This document shows positions 8,355 through 14,626 of a DNA stretch of 22,698 nt, in pieces. The notes below the pieces were generated by a model. The model worked only from the letters and a program-made list of their open reading frames with translations, had not been told where the DNA came from and ran no database searches. The DNA lies in contig UQNO01000030.1 of assembly GCA_900542475.1 (NCBI GenBank), positions 1 through 22,698 on the forward strand. Reading direction: 5' to 3'. How positions within the stretch are numbered: the first letter of the stretch is position 1; each line of letters opens with the position of its first letter. The stretch is from an uncultured Bacteroidota bacterium. GTDB lineage: Bacteria > Bacteroidota > Bacteroidia > Bacteroidales > F082. The position numbers were made by a program, and so were the translations under genes.

Positions 8355-8666
8355 ATGTACGTAACAATTTCAGTATTAATCCTTATCGTCAGTTTCTTGA
8401 TGATGTTGGTTGTTTTGGTTCAGAATTCAAAAGGTGGCGGATTGGCTTCTAACTTCTCGTCACACAACCAGATTCTCGGCGTTCGTAAAACCACCGACTT
8501 CTTGGAGAAGACAACATGGACTTTGGCAGTTCTTTTAGTTGTACTCTGCCTCGCTTCCAGTGTCGCGGTTACTCACAGAAGTGCTGCTGGTAACATAAGA
8601 AATACCCAGATCGAGGTCCCTATCCAAAACCCTCTTCCAATTCAGGGTGCGGAAGTAGCTGAATAA
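8355..8666 (+). CDS. secG: SecG preprotein translocase subunit
   Basis: Small inner-membrane subunit of the SecYEG channel, 103 aa. Two transmembrane helices are visible: residues about 2-23 (TISVLILIVSFLMMLVVLVQ) and about 53-73 (TWTLAVLLVVLCLASSVAVT), separated by the typical cytoplasmic loop with NSKGGGLASNF and a DFLEK motif before the second helix, which identify SecG. The short polar tail is Bacteroidota-like. It follows the TPR gene by 11 bases and ends the operon: a strong terminator starts 16 bases after its stop. Confidence 0.93.
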   Translation: MYVTISVLILIVSFLMMLVVLVQNSKGGGLASNFSSHNQILGVRKTTDFLEKTTWTLAVLLVVLCLASSVAVTHRSAAGNIRNTQIEVPIQNPLPIQGAEVAE

Positions 8667-8681
8667 TACGATAAGCAAGAC

Positions 8682-8722
8682 AAAAAAATGTCAGAATGTC
8701 ACACGTTCTGACATTTTTTTTG
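8682..8722 (+). terminator. Terminator ending the pheT-secG operon
   Basis: AAAAAAATGTCAGAA (8682-8696) pairs perfectly with TTCTGACATTTTTTT (8706-8720); a T-G wobble and two more pairs extend the stem inward to 18 bp around a 3-base CAC loop. The run of T on the right and of A on the left makes it potentially active in both directions. Confidence 0.9.
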
Positions 8723-8724
8723 TT

Positions 8725-8758
8725 TTTGGCAGTGATAAATACTTTGGAATGATTTTTG
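8725..8758 (+). promoter_or_regulatory. Possible groESL promoter
   Basis: TTTG (8725-8728) and GATTTTTG (8751-8758, one mismatch to TAnnTTTG) are separated by 22 bases, slightly longer than the ideal. No CIRCE element (TTAGCACTC-N9-GAGTGCTAA) is present between the upstream terminator and groES, so HrcA control is not indicated. Confidence 0.3.
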
Positions 8759-8802
8759 ATAAACACATTTCACAAGAAAATAACAATTAAAAACATAATA
8801 TC

Positions 8803-9081
8803 ATGGCAAAATTGAATATCAAACCCTTGGCAGACCGCGTCGTCATCGAGCCGGCTGTCGCAGAACAGAAAACAGCAAGCGGAATCATCATTCCCGACAC
8901 AGCGAAAGAAAAACCACAACAAGGCACGGTAGTGGCTGTCGGGCCCGGCACCAAAGACAATCCGGTCACGGTGAAAATCGGCGACAGCGTCATCTATGGC
9001 AAATATGCAGGTACAGAATTCCATCTTGATGGAAAAGACTACATGATTATGCGTGAAAACGACATTATAGCAATCATCTAA
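8803..9081 (+). CDS. groES: GroES co-chaperonin
   Basis: A 92-aa heptameric lid for GroEL. The N-terminal beta strands with PLADRVVIEP, the mobile loop that docks on GroEL (about residues 17-35, ASGIIIPDTAKEKP), the central roof loop with GPGTKDN, and the C-terminal strand ending DIIAII are all in place. The length is slightly short of the 95-97 of other bacteria but normal for Bacteroidota. It lies 26 bases upstream of groEL, forming the usual two-gene operon. Confidence 0.97.
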   Translation: MAKLNIKPLADRVVIEPAVAEQKTASGIIIPDTAKEKPQQGTVVAVGPGTKDNPVTVKIGDSVIYGKYAGTEFHLDGKDYMIMRENDIIAII

Positions 9082-9107
9082 TTTGTAAATAATTAAAAAT
9101 CAAGGAT

Positions 9108-10742
9108 ATGGCAAAAGACATAGTATTTAATCTTGATGCACGCGACAGTCTGAAAAAAGGTGTCGATGCATTGGCAAATGCAGTTAAAGTGACCCTCGGT
9201 CCCAAAGGCCGCAATGTCATTATAGAAAAATCATACGGAGCCCCTCATATCACTAAAGACGGTGTGACAGTGGCAAAGGAAATCGAACTCGCCGACCCGA
9301 TAGAGAACATGGGCGCTCAACTTGTGAAAGAAGTGGCATCGAAGACTAACGACCTCGCCGGTGACGGTACCACAACAGCCACGGTGCTGGCACAGTCAAT
9401 CGTGGCAACAGGCTTGAAAAACGTCATCGCAGGCGCAAACCCGATGGACCTTAAACGCGGTATCGACAAAGCCGTCGCTAAAGTCGTCGCTTCATTGAAA
9501 GAACAGTCGGAAATCGTTGGCGACAACACCGAGAAGATACAGCAGGTCGCTACAATATCGGCTAATAACGACTCTGCAATCGGCTCTCTCATCGCCGACG
9601 CGATGAAAAAAGTCAAAAAAGAAGGTGTTATCACAGTCGAAGACTCAAAAGGCATCGAGACATACGTTGATGTCGTCGAAGGCATGCAGTTCGACCGCGG
9701 CTACATCTCGCCTTACTTCGTCACCGACACAGAGAAGATGGAGTCTGTCTATGACAATCCGTATATCCTCATCTATGACAAGAAAGTCAGCGTGATGAAA
9801 GACCTTCTCCCAGTTCTTGAGAAGACCTTGCAGACAGGCCGTGCTTTGTTAATCATCGCAGAAGATATTGACAGCGAGGCTCTTGCAACATTGGTTGTCA
9901 ACCGCTTGCGTGGCTCGTTGAAAGTCGTGGCTGTCAAGGCTCCTGGCTTCGGCGACAGACGTAAGGAGATGCTCGAAGACATAGCCATACTCACCGGCGG
10001 CACTGTCATCAGCGAGGAAAAAGGCTATCGTCTCGAAGACGCTACTTTGGCAGAACTCGGAAGCTGCGATAAGATTACTGTCACAAAAGACAACACAACT
10101 ATCGTCAACGGACACGGAGATAAAGAAAATATCCAGGGTCGCACGGCACAGATTAAATCACAGATTGCAACAACGACATCTGACTATGACCGTGAGAAAC
10201 TCCAGGAGAGATTGGCGAAAATCGCCGGCGGCGTGGCAGTCGTTCATGTCGGCGCAGCCTCGGAAGTTGAGATGAAAGAGAAGAAAGACCGTGTTGAAGA
10301 CGCTTTGAACGCAACACGCGCCGCTATCGAAGAGGGTATCATTCCAGGCGGTGGTGTCGGATTTATCCGCGCTATCAAGGCTTTGGAAAAGATGAAAGGC
10401 GATAACGACGATGAGACAACAGGTATCTGCATCATCAAACGCGCTTTGGAAGAACCTCTCCGTCAGATTGTCGAGAACGCCGGCCTCGAAGGCTCGGTGG
10501 TGGTTAACAAGGTCGCCATGGGCAAAGGCGACTACGGCTTCAACGCCCGTACAGAGACATACGAGAACATGCTCAAGACAGGTGTCATAGACCCGGCAAA
10601 GGTGTCGAGAGTGGCACTCGAAAATGCAGCGTCTATAGCAGGCATGCTTCTTACAACAGAATGCGTCATCTCCAACCACAAAGAGGAGAACCCAGCACCG
10701 CAGATGCCGGCAATGGGCGGCGGAATGCCAGGAATGATGTAG
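9108..10742 (+). CDS. groEL: GroEL 60-kDa chaperonin
   Basis: A 544-aa cytosolic chaperonin subunit that folds proteins inside a double heptameric ring with GroES. The nucleotide-binding signature GDGTTTATVLAQ starts at residue 85; the apical-domain stretch around EDIDSEALATLVVNRLRG and the hinge motif AAIEEGIIPGGG near residue 410 are clear; the flexible C-terminal tail carries the GGGMPGMM repeat. No truncation or frameshift. It is followed after 18 bases by a strong hairpin terminator shared with the convergent gene thioA. Confidence 0.98.
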   Translation: MAKDIVFNLDARDSLKKGVDALANAVKVTLGPKGRNVIIEKSYGAPHITKDGVTVAKEIELADPIENMGAQLVKEVASKTNDLAGDGTTTATVLAQSIVATGLKNVIAGANPMDLKRGIDKAVAKVVASLKEQSEIVGDNTEKIQQVATISANNDSAIGSLIADAMKKVKKEGVITVEDSKGIETYVDVVEGMQFDRGYISPYFVTDTEKMESVYDNPYILIYDKKVSVMKDLLPVLEKTLQTGRALLIIAEDIDSEALATLVVNRLRGSLKVVAVKAPGFGDRRKEMLEDIAILTGGTVISEEKGYRLEDATLAELGSCDKITVTKDNTTIVNGHGDKENIQGRTAQIKSQIATTTSDYDREKLQERLAKIAGGVAVVHVGAASEVEMKEKKDRVEDALNATRAAIEEGIIPGGGVGFIRAIKALEKMKGDNDDETTGICIIKRALEEPLRQIVENAGLEGSVVVNKVAMGKGDYGFNARTETYENMLKTGVIDPAKVSRVALENAASIAGMLLTTECVISNHKEENPAPQMPAMGGGMPGMM

Positions 10743-10760
10743 TCTTGAACTCACGTCTGT

Positions 10761-10801
10761 AAAAAAAAATCGAGGAGGGCGAACCTCCTCGATTTTTTTT
10801 T
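10761..10801. terminator. Bidirectional terminator between groEL and the convergent thioA gene
   Basis: A perfect 18-bp stem: nine A, T, CGAGGAGG (10761-10778) pairs with CCTCCTCGA and nine T (10784-10801), loop GCGAA. A and T tracts on either side let it work on both strands. On the minus strand it begins 13 bases after the TAA at 10815-10817, the stop that thioA would use if its internal TAA were sense. Confidence 0.93.
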
Positions 10802-10814
10802 GAGTGACAACGCT

Positions 10815-11570
10815 TTAGTGGGCAACTACAAAACGTTGCGTCTTGTCGCCAACCTTAACGAAATAAATACCGTTGTCGTATTATGAGACATCGATTTTCA
10901 ACTCGTCGTTGCTGACTGTGAACCCCTCGACTTTCTGGCCGACAATATTGAAAATCATCACATTGTCGATGTCTTTACCGGAGATTTTTACAAAATCATT
11001 TGCCGGATTAGGGTATAAAGAGAAACTGTTTGCGCTAAATTCATCAACATTGGTGGGTCCGCACTCGTATTGCTGAAGACCATGCTTTTCCAATTCCGAG
11101 ATAACTGTCTGTGCACTTGGGATTGGATACAAGTCTTGAATCACAATTGAGCGGTCGGGAGCGATGAGAATCACTGTCGGAAAAGCCTCGAGGCCGTATT
11201 GATTGCAAATGGCTGTTCCGCCTGCCACACCGCTAATTGTCGGGTACTCGACACCATATTTTTCAACCCATTTCAAACAATTGGCATCGCTGTCGCCAAA
11301 GGCTATTTCCATATAGAAAACATCGTGCATGTTACAGCCCATGGCATAATACGACTCAACAATTTTCGGTGCGGCCTGCTGGCAGGGGACACATGTCGTG
11401 AAGAAAAAGTCAATTAGCACATACTGTCCGCCGTCAAGGATGTCAAACAGGTGAATCTCTGTCCCGTGGATGTCAGTGGCTGTGAAATCAACGGCTTTTG
11501 TTAACGGGCATTGGGCAGATACGCCAATGCTCAATGCAATGGCGAAAATAAAAGTAAAGATTTTTTTCAT
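10815..11570 (-). pseudogene. Secreted thioredoxin-fold protein with T9SS sorting domain, interrupted by an internal stop (thioA)
   Basis: The ATG at 11570 opens a 229-residue frame ending at TAA 10881-10883. Signal peptide MKKIFTFIFAIALSIGVSA, then a TlpA/thioredoxin-like domain with redox motif C60-V-P-C63, a cis-Pro-like EAFPTVILIAP segment, and from about residue 183 a T9SS type A sorting domain (FSLYPNPANDFVKISG). The frame stays open after the TAA for another 21 codons, starting YDNGIYFVKVG and ending FVVAH, to TAA 10815-10817. These residues match the end of the paralogue thioB (TDVYFVRING...), so the stop removes the last strands of the sorting domain. The truncated protein probably still folds and crosses the inner membrane but may not be recognised by T9SS. 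The first ~50 codons are near-identical to thioB (repeat 11419-11800). Confidence 0.75.
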
Positions 11571-11600
11571 ATTATTTGAATTTTAATAATTATTACGAGG

Positions 11601-11608
11601 CAAAAATA
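11601..11608 (-). promoter_or_regulatory. Candidate -7 box for thioA (inside the repeat)
   Basis: On the minus strand TATTTTTG, 30 bases upstream of the thioA ATG. The -33 element is weak (TTT-rich sequence without TTG at the right spacing). The same box recurs upstream of thioB at 16037-16044, so both genes probably share expression signals. Confidence 0.35.
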
Positions 11609-11662
11609 ATTAAAAAAAATTGAAACACAGGATAAATTATTTGAAAAAATCTTTTTTTGTTG

Positions 11663-11800
11663 TTATTTCTTGTTCTTTTTTATCCACTCTCTCGCATTCA
11701 CAAACGCCTCAATCCATGGTGCCACCTCGTCGTTTTTGCGGTTGCTGGGATAATAAGCCCACTGCCATGGCAAGAATGCTCTCTCGAGGTGAGGCATCAT
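11663..11800 (-). pseudogene. purL 3'-terminal fragment (45 codons plus stop)
   Basis: Read on the minus strand, these bases encode MMPHLERAFLPWQWAYYP followed by the last residues of PurL ending WIKKNKK and TAA, in frame and with one residue change from the intact gene at 16099-16236. It has no upstream purL sequence. It is a by-product of the duplication that also carried the start of the thioredoxin gene. Confidence 0.92.
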
Positions 11801-12194
11801 TCTCCCTGTCACAACCATGACATCCATCGGCTATAAGGCAAAAACACATACCTTCCAACTCAGCAGGATAGCAGGCTTCTGTATTGCCTTCTTTGCAGTT
11901 GCATTTAAAACTTACTTGTGATGACAAAAATGAGGATTGGCGGTTATTTTCCGGGACAACCACCCAATAATATCCTGTCGGTAATACCAACATACGGTAT
12001 CCATCTCTGCCCCTATATGCCTTACTACCTTCAGGAAATGGTATTCCCTTGTCACCGTAAGCAATAATATTGTTTATTATATCCGAATCGGCAAACTCAT
12101 CAAGCTGCCTCACCTTCAATTCCACCAACCTGTTATTTTCGCTACAGGCTGTAAAAACCAATATGGCAACAGCTACTGCAGACAGCGCTGCCAA
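11709..12194 (-). CDS. Small Cys-rich lipoprotein whose 3' end is fused out of frame to the purL fragment
   Basis: A 161-residue frame. Residues 1-131 are a lipoprotein: hydrophobic ALSAVAVAILVFTAC with the lipobox cysteine at 17, then a mixed region with LVLPTGYYWVVVPEN, and a cysteine-rich end with CNC (98-100), C108, C117, C119, C125 and C128 (DGCHGC). From residue 132 (base 11801 downward) the frame enters purL-derived sequence in the wrong frame and stops after 30 more residues (11709). The native 3' end has therefore been replaced or lost. The only start is TTG 12194; the open frame extends upstream to a stop at 12231-12233 through IKRQSLNRI, which would supply the missing positive N-terminus if a non-standard ATT were used. 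Family not recognised; cell-envelope location is inferred from the lipobox. Confidence 0.55.
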   Translation of the reverse strand: MAALSAVAVAILVFTACSENNRLVELKVRQLDEFADSDIINNIIAYGDKGIPFPEGSKAYRGRDGYRMLVLPTGYYWVVVPENNRQSSFLSSQVSFKCNCKEGNTEACYPAELEGMCFCLIADGCHGCDRENDASPRESILAMAVGLLSQQPQKRRGGTMD

Positions 12195-12367
12195 TATTCT
12201 ATTTAGGGATTGTCGTTTAATTCCAAGAATTCAACATCTATAGACGAGGGTATGCCTTCTGAGGTTGCCCTCGTCTGCTTATTTCCGGAGTTTTATCGTA
12301 ATTTGAGTCGGTTTTTGTTTTGTCAGGGCATAGTTGTCCCTTGTATGGAGGATAATGCCATACATGG
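12195..12367. other. Junction region between lipoprotein and IS, with a 9-bp inverted repeat
   Basis: Contains AGACGAGGG (12242-12250) / CCCTCGTCT (12268-12276), a perfect 9-bp inverted repeat whose 17-base loop holds a further CCT/AGG pair. On the minus strand a 29-codon frame without a start (12206-12292, ending EFLELNDNP and TAA 12203-12205) could be the tail of a gene cut by the IS, but it is too short to be sure. The right boundary of chromosome versus IS cannot be fixed here. Confidence 0.35.
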
Positions 12368-13753
12368 TTATGCTGCCTGGTGGAGTTCCGCTTTCGCAAT
12401 TCTCCTTGCCAGTTGTACTGCATTAGCCGTGTGGATGCCGAAGAAGATGATCAGGATTTCCGTCTTCTTGATCCGGCCGTTTATCCGCTTGAGTCCGTAA
12501 TGTTCCTTCTGCGTTCCAAAGGATCCTTCCATTGCCGTGGCTCGCACACGGGCAAGTTCTTTCTTGACCATGCTGACAGAGGATGTGGTTTCTCGCTTCC
12601 TGCCTTTCTGCGAGAATGAAGTCACTATGTTTTGTTCACTGCAGAAGGAACGGTTGGCATTACCAGAATAACTGCAGTCGCCAGCAAGTTTGGTGGTCTT
12701 CTCTCCAAAGAGTTTCTCTGCAAGCTTTACACAATGCACAAGACGGGTACCCTCATTGAATGCGTTGAACGAAAGCTTCTCGATGAACGACAGACCGTCA
12801 ACCAGGATGTTGTTGCACTTGGCTCCAAACTCGACCTTCTTTACTTCCTTGCCACGGACGATTGGACGTATGTATGGCTTGTTGACGCTTACGATACGAT
12901 CGGGAATGCTCTCCTTGGCATTGCCACTCTCGTGATGCTTGCGTTGCTGACGGTATATCTTCGTTATCGTCTCTATTTCTGCGAGTTGCTTGTCGGAGAA
13001 GAGCCCTGCGCAGGGATTTTCTCTGTCGAGTCTTCTTAACTCCTTGAGAATCTTTTCCAATAGATTCAACAGTCGATGGGTCATCTTGCGAGTACGTTCC
13101 TTGGTGTGACGGCGTTGCTTCACATAGGCCATGTTGTCGCGGGCTACATCAAGGTACTTCGTCCTCATGCGGTGAATGCCGAGTTCCTTACTTGCCTCAC
13201 ACATCATTGCATATGCCTTCTCTACGCACTCCCATAGCAACTTTGCGTCGGTCGGGTAACGCATGGCACTTTCGTAGCACGTTGCATCGGTATAGACCGT
13301 ATCAAGATTCTTCATATATGGTTTCCACGCTTCTGCCAATGACTCCTGCTGAGTCTGGATTTTCAGGCGCTTGGACAGTTCAAGGATAATATCATCTATG
13401 AGCTTGTAGTTGGTCAGGGGATTCGCTGAACTTATTCGGATGCCACAGAATATCTGATAGTGGATGTTGGCGTTGGGCTGCTCCATAAGTTTTGGGGCAG
13501 ACAATCCGGTATATGACTTGAGGAACATGAGTGCCACCTTGCCTTCAGGACTGAAGTAAGATTTGCGACCGACTTTTCTGCGTGGTACAGAGTCAATCAA
13601 ACCGAATCTGATGGCCATCTCACGCAACGGAAGGAGGGTATGAAAGCGTCCGAGCTCACTCTTTTTGAACGACTCTTCATAATCTTTGTAAAAATCGTAC
13701 TCTGTGAACGCAAAACTTGGTGTTATTTCAGAAATTTGTTGTACCTTTGCCAT
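12368..13753 (-). CDS. DDE transposase, IS5/IS1182-like
   Basis: A 461-aa transposase starting MAKVQQISEI at ATG 13753. An upstream in-frame start at 13858 is rejected because the promoter and a hairpin lie between. The N-terminal ~100 residues (FSPEGKVALMFLKSYTGLSAPKLMEQ) form the DUF772-type domain; the catalytic DDE triad is visible as D156 (YTDATCYES, followed by the typical RYPTD), D359 (GDCSYSG) and E409 (MEGSFGTQKEHYGLKR). A basic, coiled-coil-prone insertion lies between the first and second D. The frame is intact, so the element may be active. The last residues before TAA are AKAELHQAA. Family placement (IS5 group versus IS1182) is from motif memory only. Confidence 0.9.
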   Translation of the reverse strand: MAKVQQISEITPSFAFTEYDFYKDYEESFKKSELGRFHTLLPLREMAIRFGLIDSVPRRKVGRKSYFSPEGKVALMFLKSYTGLSAPKLMEQPNANIHYQIFCGIRISSANPLTNYKLIDDIILELSKRLKIQTQQESLAEAWKPYMKNLDTVYTDATCYESAMRYPTDAKLLWECVEKAYAMMCEASKELGIHRMRTKYLDVARDNMAYVKQRRHTKERTRKMTHRLLNLLEKILKELRRLDRENPCAGLFSDKQLAEIETITKIYRQQRKHHESGNAKESIPDRIVSVNKPYIRPIVRGKEVKKVEFGAKCNNILVDGLSFIEKLSFNAFNEGTRLVHCVKLAEKLFGEKTTKLAGDCSYSGNANRSFCSEQNIVTSFSQKGRKRETTSSVSMVKKELARVRATAMEGSFGTQKEHYGLKRINGRIKKTEILIIFFGIHTANAVQLARRIAKAELHQAA

Positions 13754-13770
13754 GACGATTATTTTTCGTT

Positions 13771-13812
13771 TCCCCCAAAACAGGCCGTTCAAAGCAGTTT
13801 GGGGGATTTTTT
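13771..13812 (+). terminator. Rightward terminator / leader hairpin upstream of the transposase
   Basis: TCCCCCAAA (13771-13779) pairs with TTTGGGGGA (13798-13806), followed on the plus strand by TTTTTTGTTGTTTT. As read rightward it is a good terminator. In the leftward transposase mRNA the same stem lies in the leader 18-53 bases before the start codon. IS elements often place such hairpins to block impinging transcription or limit translation. Confidence 0.55.
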
Positions 13813-13823
13813 GTTGTTTTATG

Positions 13824-13854
13824 CAAAGATACAAAAAAATTATAACACTGGCAA
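13824..13854 (-). promoter_or_regulatory. Transposase promoter
   Basis: On the minus strand TTG (13854-13852), 20 bases, TATCTTTG (13831-13824), a full match to the Bacteroidota consensus. It predicts a leader of about 65 bases that contains the hairpin at 13771-13806. Confidence 0.6.
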
Positions 13855-14009
13855 TCAAAACGCTATGTTTGTTTCAACTATTTTGCGACCTTCCCTATTT
13901 AATCTATTCATCTTTATATACTTTTTTGTGTTAATAATATTATGAATTTTAGTGCTTTTTGCCATTTATATTGATGCAAAGACAGCATTGTCCCATTACC
14001 TTGTTGATT

Positions 14010-14285
14010 TTATCTCGTGAACGGCAAGCACATTATAATATTATCACGAGATATACATTTGACGAATTTGTTTTTCCCTGATTTCTGCCAGCTATCATAT
14101 TTCGTCTTTGGGAAAACGTTTGACATATAATAACCTGATAATTGCGGTGAAGAAGATATTGTATTACGTAAATGTTTTTTATAATATGGTGTGTCAGGAT
14201 TTTCCGTGTTGGGAGCAAAATGAATTGTTGCCAATACGGCAGATAAAGAAGCTGCTATCGTGATATGGCCATATGACACTTTCAT
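14010..14285 (-). CDS. Small putative exported peptide, 91 aa
   Basis: The ATG at 14285 opens MKVSYGHITIAASLSAVLATIHFAPN, a short hydrophobic segment of signal-peptide type (about residues 8-24) but with only one lysine before it, followed by a polar, Tyr/Ser/Lys-rich tail (SGYYMSNVFPKTKYDSWQKSGK) with one CIS and one MCLPF cysteine near the end. The gene is AT-rich compared with purL or groEL. A consensus promoter (TTG-N19-TATCTTTG) lies 19-48 bases upstream of the ATG, the main support that it is expressed. Small signal-bearing peptides are common in Bacteroidales accessory regions. I do not recognise the family. An alternative 33-codon frame starts at ATG 14294 but has no signal-like features. 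Confidence 0.45.
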   Translation of the reverse strand: MKVSYGHITIAASLSAVLATIHFAPNTENPDTPYYKKHLRNTISSSPQLSGYYMSNVFPKTKYDSWQKSGKNKFVKCISRDNIIMCLPFTR

Positions 14286-14303
14286 TACTTTTCATGTTGT
14301 TTG

Positions 14304-14333
14304 CAAAGATAATAAAAAAAACGGCATTTTCAA
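14304..14333 (-). promoter_or_regulatory. Promoter of the small exported peptide
   Basis: On the minus strand TTG (14333-14331), 19 bases, TATCTTTG (14311-14304), a full consensus match. Predicted transcription start is about 10-15 bases before the ATG. Confidence 0.6.
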
Positions 14334-14506
14334 CAAAAAAACCAAAAATCAACTATAAATCACCGAATTTTCAAGCGAGGAAAACTCCCATCCATATATT
14401 TATCAGTAGAGGAAAACGGTATACAAAACGCTTCGATGGATGGGTTCACCTTATCGTGATGTGACACCAAAAAAAAGCTGGATGGGTTATTAACTATCCG
14501 ATTTGA

Positions 14507-14537
14507 GAAAGAGTTCGGTATTGCACCGGACTCTTTC
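14507..14537. terminator. Hairpin downstream of thioB
   Basis: GAAAGAGTTCGGT (14507-14519) pairs with ACCGGACTCTTTC (14525-14537), 13 bp with one T-G wobble, loop ATTGC. It lies about 90 bases beyond the leftward thioB stop but lacks a T-run on that strand (the plus strand has CTTTT). It may be a Rho-independent terminator of moderate strength or an RNA-stabilising hairpin. Confidence 0.4.
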
Positions 14538-14626
14538 CTTTTAACCGGGATTTTATTCTTTTATTGTTATAATCATATAGTCCTGAAATAACGCTACATA
14601 TTATTTAGGACGAGACAATTTTACTA

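Larger units (their letters stand above)
11419..11800. repeat. Direct repeat copy A (382 bp): thioA 5' end + promoter + purL 3' fragment
   Basis: This block matches 15856-16236 in the same orientation with roughly 97% identity by eye. The first ~178 bases (codons 1-50 of thioA plus its upstream region) look identical; a handful of substitutions and short A/T-tract length changes lie in the rest. It ends abruptly at 11800, inside what was purL. The copy is out of place here because no other purL sequence adjoins it. Confidence 0.95.
12368..13854 (-). mobile_element. Insertion sequence, minimal extent (transposase, leader hairpin, promoter)
   Basis: The element covers at least the transposase and its promoter. 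I could not find convincing terminal inverted repeats or a target duplication by eye; candidate ends lie between 12195 and 12367 on the left and 13855 and 13930 on the right. It lies between the two direct repeats. Confidence 0.7.
14286..14626. other. Intergenic region small peptide-thioB
   Basis: 341 bases without a convincing gene. It holds the promoter of the small peptide (14304-14333), a 9-bp inverted pair CCCATCCAT (14387-14395) / ATGGATGGG (14436-14444), and a 13-bp hairpin (14507-14537). Confidence 0.5.

Noticed and set aside
8723..8802. CIRCE operator before groES
   Set aside because: The inverted TTAGCACTC/GAGTGCTAA was looked for and is not there.
12210..13039. Rightward frames across the IS
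   Set aside because: Antisense to the transposase, whose catalytic residues and promoter are clear.
13754..13858. N-terminal extension of the transposase to 13858
   Set aside because: The extension spans the hairpin and the consensus promoter; MAKVQQ at 13753 is the natural start.
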